Shown piece after piece: positions 12,701-25,572 of a stretch of DNA of 64,000 nt (its first letter is position 1; every line of letters begins with the position of its first letter). Source of the DNA: Microglena sp. YARC. Its lineage: Eukaryota > Chlorophyta > Chlorophyceae > Chlamydomonadales > Chlamydomonadaceae. Location: contig CM039463.1 of the NCBI GenBank assembly GCA_022414725.1, positions 28,657,569 through 28,721,568 of the forward strand, read 5' to 3'. Both the position numbers and the translations under genes were made by a program. Under the pieces are notes generated by a model. The model made no database searches. It was not told where the DNA came from and saw nothing but the letters and a program-made list of their open reading frames with translations.

Positions 12701-15700
12701 GAATGGTGGCAACGCTCGCAGGCGGAGAAAATAAATTGGTAATTTGAACCCTGTTCAAGGATGAATTAGTGCTCAGAATGAATGAGGGCTGAGGATAGAA
12801 CGAGCGCCCAGGATGAATGAGCGCTCAGAATATGATGAAAGTTGAGGATAGAATTAGCACTGAGGATACAATGAGTGCTCAGAATGAATGTGCAGAAGCG
12901 CAGTGAAGGGCAGCGAAGCGGTAAAGAATTGAATGGCGAGGTGGCGGAGCTGGGCTTGTAAAATTTGTAAAGTAGTCAACTGCACTATCTAGCTTGTAAG
13001 TCCAGACTGTTCAGGTCTGTCTTTGTGCTACTACCATATGCAAGAGTCACTGCAATTTCACACACACGTGCCCTCAGGATAATAAGAATCAATCCCACTA
13101 TGTAAAGGAAAGGAGTGTAAAGGGGGACTGGGGGAAAGGTGTAGGAGTAAGGAGCATGTACAGGACAGCAGGCTTGGCTAAGTGACGGGGTATCAAGAGA
13201 AAAGAGAGGGAAAGGAAAAGCTAGGCTCAGAGGCTGGAGGCAAAGTTCAACTTGACCGAGAGGTCTGGGATCACATATGCCTTAATGGCAACTGATTTCC
13301 ACCTACCTTGAGTTCTAATAGTCTCTAGAAGTGCCCATTAGCCCAAGCTGCTACTACACCTTCCCGTATGAGGCTGTGCATGGCAAACCTGGCTGGATCT
13401 ATGTCCAGTTTGGGTGAGAGTGTGCAATAGCAGTGAGAAAAGACTTCAGTCGATAGGACAAAGCCTGACCTGAAAGAAGGGGGGGCTACACTAACAAAAG
13501 TAGAGCAATAAGCTCACTCCTCCTAAGGAGGTCAAAGAAACCCATCACTAGCCAAGCTGCATCTCTAGTAAACACGTCCTCCATGTGGGGCAGCAGGGTT
13601 TTCAGCTTCCTCATGGTCTCCAGACACTTAAACATGAGGGACTTACAACACTGCCCTCTTTGCCAGATGCAACTCCCTTAGGCCCTGGAACACCCTAAAG
13701 GCCTTAGAGATCTGTCCCGCAACACTGGAAACCAGAGTGCGAAGGGTCCAGTCCCTTGGGCCTGTGCCATTCAGCTAGTGCTGACATGGTTGTAATGGTG
13801 GCAGGTTAGTTATGACCTGCTGCCCAACCCATGACCAGCTTTAACTAGCATCAAAGGCACTTGTTCCTTGGGGTCAGGAAGGAGTGCATTCTGCTCAGTA
13901 AGCAAGTAACTTCAGCCATGTACTTGGTGTCGCTTAAGATCACTTGCATAAGTGTCTTGTAAGCTTCCGTACAGCCAAGGTAGAGCCCTCCAACATCCCT
14001 AACCCCCTGGTCCTTGTTGGCCTTGGAAGCTAGTGATGTGGAGAGACACTCTTATAGTGTGCAGGCTGAGCACTTGAATGTACCACAGGACATGGCATTC
14101 CTGCCCAAGCTGATGCACTGGGGGTGGCTGTGCTGGCTGCAGCTGGTGCACCTAAGCATCCTTCCCTTGGTGCCTTGGTAGATGGTACATCCTATGGGGG
14201 GTGGGAGGAAGATATGAAAGGGGTAAGCTTCTGGGCAGGTCTGATCACAAGCAAAGTGTGTCAGTGGGTGAGGCCACCCAAGCATACAGGAGATCCACAG
14301 TTTTTCCTAATGCCAATAATGGGATGTTATCATCCCTGATGCGTGTTATCCTGGAACCCCCCTTATACACAGCTGAGACAGCTTGGACCTTATCCATGTA
14401 GCATAAGGCTGACGTTCCTGCCAGTCTATTTTTCCCAGTGCTGCAAGCAAATCATGCAAGCTTCGAGTTCCAGGACACCTATTGTGCACATGTACCCCTA
14501 CCGACTCATGCCACTCCAGCTCCAGAGCTTTGTCCCAGACTCCAGGTCACTTAGTGTGCCCTTGTTAGAATTATTTAAAGTGTAGGCTGGACTTTGTAAC
14601 GTTTTAGCTCTTGTGTGTGATATTTCCCTTAATTAGGGGGTATATCACACCATTGGCTGGCCGTACTGGTCATATCAGCTATGTTACCATTTAAATATCT
14701 ATGGGATTTAAGCCTGTGCCTTGTAAGTGGTATGGTAGGTGGTGACAGGGTATAGGGCATCAAACAAGAGTTGGATAGTGCAGGTATCCCCAAGGGTGTG
14801 ACCTTTGGGAAGAGCTATCCATCTACCTATTTTTTACCTGTCACAGGGTTGTTTCAGGGGTGGTGAGTGATCAAGGTAACTTGCTCATACAACCATTTAC
14901 CCCAGTGAAGGAAGTGTCTACTAGAAACCTAGGACAAGGGACACCTTATTCATCTGCCCAGTATTGCCATTTTTCTATATTCAGCTTGGTTCTAGTTGAG
15001 TTGAACCACTTTTCCCTGTCTTCCAAGTCATGGGGTTGGAACATCTCAACCATCAGTCTCCCACAAAGGGTTGTGATTTGAATGCAGCTATGAATGTGAG
15101 TGGGTACTGTAAGAAGACAAATTCTAGCAAAAGCTGAACGACGCAAACTTCAAGGCGAACAGGGCTGCTGTGCAAAGGCACTGAGCAGAAAAGGAAGGCA
15201 AAGAAGGAGATTGCGATGGTCGACTACGAGACGCGGAGCAGAGGGGGAGAGGGAAGGAACTCGATACTCTCACCTTTCTTCTCGATCTGGCTGGGAGGGA
15301 ATCTAGCGGCATAGGCGCTAGAGGATTGGAGGTCTTGGGGGCAGCAGGAGCTATAGGATAGGTCGATGAATGCAACTCCCGTTGCCCACTCATCTTGCGA
15401 TGGGTTGGGATTACGGTGTAGCTTTTCAGAGCGAGCCTTGATCGGAGGCCCGTGCGCCATCTTCGATCGTTTTGCAGGAACTGCGGGATGGAATCTCGAC
15501 GCAACTCACAAAAATTGGTTAAGATTAAGGCTCAGCAGCTTGGGGCACCAAGATTTTAGTTCAAAGGGTAAGGTTGACAGTATGTTGTAATGTTGTCAGG
15601 TTATGTTGTACTACTAGTACGGTAGCCAGTGTGGCCGTTGCCCCCCCCCACACACCACCACACCACCACCACCCAGGTCCTGGGTCCTGTTCTGGCCTGG

Positions 15701-16092
15701 GTTACATAATGGGCAACACCCTTGTATGTACCCCCCTCGCCCCCTACTCACATGCACTCAGTCAAGATATTCCCCTTTGCAAAATATCTAACACATGCCC
15801 CCTTCCTTTCCCTACTCTAAATATATCCACCCACCCACCCACCACCCACCCTCACCCCCAGGACCTACATGATCCATTTCCCCTAAATCTTCCCGAGCCC
15901 CATCCCCACCCCCTTGACACACACTCTGTTTCTCCCCTTGCACCTACCCCCATACCCCCCAGCCATCTCCACACCACCCAAATATACCCCCCAACCCCCA
16001 ACCATCTCCACACCACCCAAATATACCCCCTACCCCCAGCCATCTCCACACCACCCAAATATACCCCCCAACAGATAGCAGAATTCCGGTAT

Positions 16093-16136
<44 letters not shown>

Positions 16137-18736
16137 AGATTGTAATCATATGTTTTAATATAATAATACAATAATAATATAATATACTAATAATAGAATA
16201 ATATAATATAATAGTATAATAATATAATAATATGTATAGATTGTAATTATAAGTAAAACTGCAATCGTAATATTACGATATGGAACAATTGAATATTCAT
16301 ATTGTTGTAATATTGTAATTGTATGTTGCAATATTGAATGTTGCAATTGAAATGCAGAGGGTAAGGCTGACTGTATGTGCATGGACGTTGACAACACGGC
16401 AGGCGGTGTGAATACAACCAAACCAACCAAACCAACCAATCAAACCAACCACGGCAAGCAGTGTGAATGCAACCAAACCAACCTTACCAACCTAACCAAC
16501 CAAACCAACCAAACCAATCAAACCAACCATGGCAAGCAGTGTGAATGCAACCAAACCAACCTAACCAAACCAAACCAACCTTACCAACCTAACCAACCAA
16601 ACCAACCAAACCAATTAAACCAACCATGGCAAGCAGTGTGAATGCAACCAAACCAACCTAACCAACCAAACCAACCTAACCAACCAAACCAACTACAGCA
16701 AGCAGTGTGAATGCAACCAAACCAACCAAACTGACCACGGCAAGCACTTTGAATGCAACCAAACAGGTAGAATGAACCTGAGGTGCTCCTGTTGGTACAA
16801 CCTGGCCTATGCTGATAGTATGTATGTACTGCGCATGTAATATCTGTAGTATATAAATCCACATTGTATTTTTGGCGGAGCCCTCCCTTCTGGGGGGCAG
16901 GAGCCCCCAGTGTTACCCATTTGTCCGTTCGACCATCCATTCATCCATCCGTCTGACTGTGATGAAGCCCGACACGTCAGCCAACGGTCTCGTAACTAAC
17001 TCGCTTCCGTTGCCACCTGTCACTTCCTCGCGATCACTCTCCGCCATTTTTTAGCGTCGCAGGCGACGCTGCACAGGTCCTGTCTGTTTTATACTGATAT
17101 ATATGTATATGTACATGTGTATAGTATACATTTACATACGGTGTACTAAGTATGTACTATATTAGATGTATATATGATCCTCACTATTTGTATATGCACA
17201 GCAAGGCTGACATGTTCGCTCAAACAATAAAAGTAAAATAAAATAAAAATAAACAAGGCTGCCATGTTTGCTCAAACGATCAAAGCAAAATAATGATAAA
17301 AGTAAAATAAAAGAAACATGGCTGCCATGTTTGCTCAAACGATCAAAGCAAAATTAAGATAAAAGTAAAATAAAATAAAAATAAACAAAGCTGCCATGTT
17401 TGTCCTGGCCTGCTTGCCACATTTAGGTCATAGACATGATTAGGGAACGACAACTAATATTAGTGTTTGGAAAAATAATAATTACTAATACTATTACAGT
17501 GTCACAATAATATTAGTTTTTCAAATAAAATCGAAATTAGGGTGAGACGGCTCGTCCGACTAATGTTTTATAATAGTATATACTAGTATATAATATTATT
17601 TATTCCCCAATATTATATAACATAGTAATATTATGTAACATAATAAATATCCGGGCTTGGCAAAGCACTGGCAAAACACTATATTTATGTTGGGAAAGCA
17701 CTGATAAGACCGAAGTGCCCCAATCAATGCTGTCTTTGCCTTTCCCAGCTATTTAAATAGTTCTCCATAGATGTATTCTCCATAGCTGTATTCTCTATAG
17801 CAGTATTCTCTTATGATAGCTGTATTCTCTTTTGATAGCTGTATTCTCCGTAGATGTATTCTCTATACCCCCACATGTAGGTCATTCACATGATCAGTGC
17901 ATACCATGGTGGCATAGTGGCCCCACCCCAAGCACGCGCTATTAAAATATTTCATTTGAAAATACAGATCCACTTACCTTCATGCCTTTCAAAATCTATG
18001 CTTGCAGCTCCACTTGAAGTTGAGCCCCCATCCACAACCTCCCTCCACACACACACGCACACACACCTGTCGCCACTCCTCTCCCCCTTTACCCCCCCCC
18101 CCCCAACCCCCCAACCCCCCCCCCACACACACCCCTCCACCACCACCACCACCACATTTAGGCCATTTAAATGATCAGTGCATAACAAGGTAGCGCAGTG
18201 GCCCCAGAACTACCCCAAGCGCGCGCTAAAGAAAATATTGTATTTGGCAATACAGAGCCCACTACCTGCATGCCTGTGAACATCTGTGAACATCTCCACT
18301 TGAAGTTGAGCCCACATCTACAACCTCACCTTGACACACGCACACACACACACACCTGCCGCCACTCCTCGCTCTCTTGTTGCTCCCCCCCCCCCCCCCC
18401 CCCCCCCTCCCACCACCACCACCACCACATTTAGGTTATTGAAATGATCAGTGCACAGCAAGGAGGCACAGTGCTCCAAGCACGCCCTCCCCCCCTCCAA
18501 TCACCCCTAACAACCCCAACCTACCCACCCACCACCAACACACACACACACACACACACACACCTGTCGCCACCTATCGCCCCCCACACCCACACCCCAC
18601 CACCACCAACATCCCCACCACACACACAGCAAGGTGGCACAGTGGCCCCAAGCACGCCCCAAGCCATTTGCCTGCATGCCTTGAAAAATCTGTACTTGCA
18701 GCTCCACTTGAAGTTGAGCCCCCATCCACAACCCCC

Positions 18737-18777
<41 letters not shown>

Positions 18778-21700
18778 CCACCCTCTCCAAACATGTAGGT
18801 CATTGAAATCATCAGGGCACAGCAAGGGGGCACAGTGGCCCAAGCACGCCCACCTGCATCCAAGCGCCTCCTGGCCTCTCTCCCTAGGGAGGAGATCACG
18901 GAGAAGAAGCTGTCGGAGCTGGGCAAGGGCCATGCGTAAGTGAATGCATCATGCAATGTATGTATGTTACAGTCCAGGGGTAGGCCAAATAGGCTAAAGG
19001 CTAAATTAACAAGTGAATGCATAGGTGAATGCATCATGCAATGCACAAGTGAATGCACAAGTGAATTCATAAGTGAATGCATTATGCAATGCACAAGTGA
19101 ATGCATAAGTGAATGCACAAGTGAATGCATAATTGAATGCACAAGTGAATGCACAAGTGAATGCACAAGTGAATGCATAAGTGAATGCACAAGTGAATGC
19201 ATAAGTGAATGTATAAGTGAATGCACAAGTGAATGCACAAGTGAATGCATAAGTGAATGCACAAGTGAATGCACAAGTGAATGCATACGTGAATGTATAA
19301 GTGAATGCACAAGTGAATGCACAAGTGAATGCATAAGTGAATGCACAAGTGAATGCACAAGTGAATGTATAAGTGAATGCACAAGTGAATGCACAAGTGA
19401 ATGCATAAGTGAATGCATAAGTGATTGTATAAGTGAATGCATAAGTGAATGTGTAATGCAATGCACAAGTGAATACATAAGTGAATACATAAGTGAATGC
19501 ATAAGTGAATGCATAAGTGAATGCACAAGTGAATGCACAAGTGAATGCATCATGCAATGTATAAGTGAATGCACAAGTGAATGCACAAGTGAATGTATAA
19601 ATGAATGCACAAGTGAATGCACAAGTGAATGCATCATGCGATGTATAAGTGAATGCATAAGTGAATGCACAAGTGAATGCACAAGTGAATGCATCATGCA
19701 ATGTATAAGTGAATGCACAAGTGAATGCACAAGTGAATGTATAAGTGAATGCACAAGTGAATGCATCATGCAATGCACAAGTGAATGCACAAGTGAATGC
19801 ATCATGCAATGCACAAGTGAATGCACAAGTGAATGCACAAGTGAATGCACAAGTGAATGCACCATGCAATGCACAAGTGAAAGCACAAGTGAATGCATCA
19901 TGCAATGCACAAGTGAATGCATCATGCAGTGTGAGGGGGCAAGGGCCATGCGTAATTAAATGCATAAGTGAATGCATAATGCAATGCACAAGTGGATGCA
20001 TAATGCAGTGTTGCAAGGGCCATGCGTAAGTGAATGCATCATGCAATGTGTTGGTGAATGTATAGTGCAATGCGCAAGTGAATGCACAAGTGAATGCATA
20101 ATGCAGTGTTAGAGGGCAAGGGCCGTAAGTGAATGCATCATGCATAATGCGCAAGTGAATGCACAAGTGAATGCATAATGCAGTGTTGTGCGTAAGTGAA
20201 TGCATCATGCGATGCACAAGTAAATGTATAGTGCAATGCGCAAGTGAATGCACAAGTGAATGCATAATGCAGTGTTAGGGGGCAAGGGCCATGCGTAAGT
20301 GAATGCATCATGCGATGCACAGTGCAATGCAATGCACAAGTGAATGCATCATGCAGTGTTGCAAGGGCATGCACAAGTGAATGCATCATGCATGCACAAG
20401 TAAATGTATAGTGCAATGCGCAAGTGAATGCACAAGTGAATGCATAATGCAGTGTTAGGGGCAAGGGCCATGCGTAAGTGAATGCATCATGCGATGCACA
20501 AGTATGTTTAGTGCAATGCGCAAGTGAATGCACAAGTGAATGCATAATGCAGTGTTAGGGGCAAGGGCCATGCGTAAGTGAATGCATCATGCGATGCACA
20601 AGTGAAATGTATAGTGCAATGCGCAAGTGAATGCACAAGTGAATGCATAATGCAGTGTTAGGGGGCAAGGGCCATGCGTAAGTGAATGCATCATGCGATG
20701 CACAAGTAAATGTATAGTGCAATGCGCAAGTGAATGCACAAGTGAATGCATAATGCAGTGTTAGGGGCAAGGGCCATGCGTAAGTGAATGCATCATGCGA
20801 TGCACAAGTAAATGTATAGTGCAATGCGCAAGTGAATGCACAAGTGAATGCATAATGCAGTGTTAGGGGGCAAGGGCCATGCGTAAGTGAATGCATCATG
20901 CGATGCACAAGTAAATGTATAGTGCAATGCGCAAGTGAATGCACAAGTGAATGCATAATGCAGTGTTAGGGGGCAAGGGCCATGCGTAAGTGAATGCATC
21001 ATGCGATGCACAAGTAAATGTTTTAGTGCAATGCGCAAGTGAATGCACAAGTGAATGCATAATGCAGTGTTAGGGGGCAAGGGCCATGCGTAAGTGAATG
21101 CATCATGCGATGCACAAGTAAATGTATAGTGCAATGCGCAAGTGAATGCACAAGTGAATGCATAATGCAGTGTTAGGGGCAAGGGCCATGCGTAAGTGAA
21201 TGCATCATGCGATGCACAAGTAAATGTTTAGTGCAATGCGCAAGTGAATGCACAAGTGAATGCATAATGCAGTGTTAGGGGGCAAGGGCCATGCGTAAGT
21301 GAATGCATCATGCGATGCACAAGTAAATGTATAGTGCAATGCGCAAGTGAATGCACAAGTGAATGCATAATGCAGTGTTAGGGGGCAAGGGCCATGCGTA
21401 AGTGAATGCATCATGCGATGCACAAGTAAATGTTTAGTGCAATGCGCAAGTGAATGCACAAGTGAATGCATAATGCAGTGTTAGGGGGCAAGGGCCATGC
21501 GTAAGTGAATGCATCATGCGATGCACAAGTAAATGTTATAGTGCAATGCGCAAGTGAATGCACAAGTGAATGCATAATGCAGTGTTAGGGGGCAAGGGCC
21601 ATGCGTAAGTGAATGCATCATGCGATGCACAAGTAAATGTATAGTGCAATGCGCAAGTGAATGCACAAGTGAATGCATAATGCAGTGTTAGGGGGCAAGG

Positions 21701-24700
21701 GCCATGCGTAAGTGAATGCATCATGCGATGCACAAGTAAATGTTTAGTGCAATGCGCAAGTGAATGCACAAGTGAATGCATAATGCAGTGTTAGGGGGCA
21801 AGGGCCATGCGTAAGTGAATGCATCATGCGATGCACAAGTAAATGTATAGTGCAATGCGCAAGTGAATGCACAAGTGAATGCATAATGCAGTGTTAGGGG
21901 GCAAGGGCCATGCATAAGTGAATGCATCATGCGATGCACAAGTAAATGTTTAGTGCAATGCGCAAGTGAATGCACAAGTGAATGCATAATGCAGTGTTAG
22001 GGGGCAAGGGCCATGCGTAAGTGAATGCATCATGCGATGCACAAGTAAATGTTTAGTGCAATGCGCAAGTGAATGCACAAGTGAATGCATAATGCAGTGT
22101 TAGGGGGCAAGGGCCATGCGTAAGTGAATGCATCATGCGATGCACAAGTAAATGTATAGTGCAATGCGCAAGTGAATGCACAAGTGAATGCATAATGCAG
22201 TGTTAGGGGGCAAGGGCCATGCGTAAGTGAATGCATCATGCAGTGCGGAAGTGAATGCAAAAAGAATGACACGGCATGACAAATGAAAGGAATGGAATGC
22301 ATGGGACAGTTTAGGCAGTGATACAGCTTTTGCTGACACTCCACCTATGACTTTGTCTGTAACATTCCAGTGACAAAAGGTACAACAGCAACCAAGCCAA
22401 GAAGCGGTACACTCCACCTATGACTGCTGTCTGTAACATTCCAGTGACAAAAGGTACAACAGCAACCAAACCAAGAAGTGGTCTAGAAAGCAACTTGGAT
22501 TAAGGGAACAATCACAGGAAATCTAATCTACCCCTGGCCTAGCATGTAGTATGTATGTTACAGTCCAGGGGTAGGCCAAATAGGCTAAAGAGACTTGCCC
22601 AACCGTTTAGGAAGGGCTTGAAAAGAAAAAGCACTGATGAACTGAACCCCAAACAATCGTTTAACCGATGGGGGCCCTGAGTTCGTGCTACTGTGATAAT
22701 TTAATTCTACAATACTAAATGGCCTAGGCAACACATGCGGACATGCCTCAGGTTCAATTCAATCCTCATTAAAGGGTGGGAATACAATTATAAATTATAA
22801 ATTATAAATTCTAAAAATCAATTAGAAGGAAAGGGAAGAAATAGGAAGGAAAGAAAAAGGAGAGAAGGGAATTGTATCTAAAGTTTATTGTACTTGCCAT
22901 TGTTTGTTAGTTAGTTCAGGTTGGGCAACTCCCTTTCGCCTGTTTGGCTACCCCTGGACTGGAAAACACGTGGCCTCAACAAACCCACTCAAAACTCCCT
23001 TTCGCCTGTTTGGCTACCCCTGGACTGAAAAACACAACATGTGGCCTCAACAAACCCACTCAAAACTACTGGCATGGCCAACAAACCCACTCACAGGTGG
23101 TAGACCACCTAGTTCAGCACTAGGGTTTACAGTAATTTCTGTACTGCACAAGCCACTAATTGTACGTGCTGAGCTAAGTGGATGGCTTCTTCAGCTCCCT
23201 GCCGGATACCCTCATGATCTACTGAAAGTCAGGCCTGCAGAGCTGTTGTGCTTCTTAGAAACACATTGGGTGCCCACCCATGTAGGCAGCCAACTGCATG
23301 GCTCAACTACCAAAGTGCTAGTACCCACAAAGCCAGTACCCACAAGCCAGATCTCCTATACCCTAAACCCTATAACCTTTAAACCCTAAACCCTAAACCC
23401 GAGGAGATCTGGCTTGTGGGTACTGGCTTTGTGGGTACTAGCATCCCCCCTTCGGTCCACCTATGTAGGCAGCCAACTGCTTGGCTCAACTACCAAAGTA
23501 GCCTCTCCTCAAGGTGTTGATGGCGCAATCATGTGGCCCCAACAAAGTTTATTTCATTACTAAGGTAGTTCAGGTTGGGCAACTCCCTTTCGTCTGTTTG
23601 GTTACCCCTGTTTGGCTACCCCTGTTTGGCTACCCCTGTTTGGCTACCCCTGTTTGTACTAAGGTAGTTCAGGTTGGGCAACTCCCTTTTGTCTGTTTGG
23701 CTACCCCTGGTAAAACACAACATGTGGCCTCAACAAACTTCCTCTGACCACCCATCCTAACAAATAATGGTTGGGATAATGAGGCAGCATGTCATGAATA
23801 TCTGCACCAAGCCAAGCCAAACCAATAATGGGTGGGATACTGAGGCAGCATGTCATGAATATCTGCACCAAGCCAAGCCAAACCAATAATGGGTGGGATA
23901 CTGAGGCAGCATGTCATGAATATCTGCACCAAGCCAAGCCAAACCAATAATGGGTGGGATACTGAGGCAGCATGTCATGAATATCTGCACCAAGCCAAGC
24001 CAAACCAATAATGGGTGGGATACTGAGGCAGCATGTCATGAATATCTGCACCAAGCCAAGCCAAGCCGAGGCATGGCATGGCAAGGGTAGGTGGAGAAGC
24101 GTATGAGATAGTCTACCAGAACATGTGGCCTCAACAAACTACCCCTGACCGAAGGGGGGATGCTAGTACCCACAAGCCAGATCTCCTATACCCTAAACCC
24201 TGTACCCTAAGAGGGCGTTTACACGAGCAGTTATCTCGGCCAGTTACGGTTAAGATGTACAGTTAACTAACTACGAAGCGTTTGCACGACACTTTTCGCG
24301 TCAGTTATCTTGCCCAGTTAACCATTTTCGCGATAACCATAACTCCCCCCCCCCCCCCCCCTAGTTACGGGTTAAAGGTTAAGGTTATTGGTTCGTTAAG
24401 TTCGTTTGGCTTCCGAGCTGTGAGATATATCGGCTACGCTAGCTCCAGTTCAGTTCGTCAATTTCTGCAGATTCGAATTTTCTAGAGCAGCAAGCAAGAA
24501 GGCATTGGTCGAGCAGATGTTGATGATCAGCTGCCAGATCTCACCCAGCAATCTCGATCGACGGGTCGCTGCGGAGCCTTGATGTCGCTTGCTTCACAGC
24601 ACGGTTCGTGCTGCGGAGCAAGGCCCGAAAATAGCTCGTCTGTCACCCAAAATTCAAAAATCACGAGGCTATCCAGAAGTACACGACCAACCTGACCGAA

Positions 24701-25527
24701 CGCAAACTGCGAGCGCAAATGCACGTGTAAACAGAAACTGGTTAATTTTGCGTTCGTTGAGGGTTCGGGCATACGTGGCGCTAACTATTTGGTTATCTCG
24801 CCAACTTAACTGGCCGAGATAACCGGCTCGTGTAAACGCCTTCTAAACCCTGTAGCCTAAACCCTAAACCCTTAGTCCTAAAACCCTGAACCTTAAACCC
24901 GAGGAGATCTGGCTTGTGGGTACTGGCTTTGTGGGTGCTAGCTTCAATAAATAGTTTGCTTTATTTCGAGGCCTGAGGTTGAGGAGCCAGCCCTTTTGCT
25001 TGCAATAGGGCCAACCACCAATCCCATCCTATCAACTACAATAGAACTACAATATAACGAACAATACAACTACAATACAACTACAAAATAAAGAGCAATA
25101 CAGCTACAAAACAACTGCAATACAACGCAATACAACTACAATACGAAGTACAAAACAGTACAACTACAATACAAAGTACAATACAATACAAGTACAATAC
25201 GAAGTACAATACAATACAAGTACAACGCAATACACCCCAATGCAATGTAATACAATACCAACTACAATACGCCCTCAGGTGTGCCGTCTGCACGTGTGAG
25301 CTGGAAGTGGGGGAGCAGGTGCAGATTTTCCCCTGCAAACACATTTTCCACCCTGACTGTGTGGCACCATGTGAGTTGAATGGGAGGAGGGAGGGAGGGG
25401 GAGAGGGGGGGGAGGTAGAAGGGAGGGGGGGGGGGGGGGGGGGGGCAGGTGCAGGTCATTCCCTTCAAGCATATTTTCCACCCTGACTGTGTGGCACCAT
25501 GTGAGTTGAATGGGAGGAGGGAGGGGA

Positions 25528-25572
<45 letters not shown>

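Noticed and set aside
18507..19949. 480-codon minus-strand and 339-codon plus-strand open frames
   Set aside because: Both are products of a stop-free 12-bp satellite; composition is a two- to four-residue repeat with no domain.
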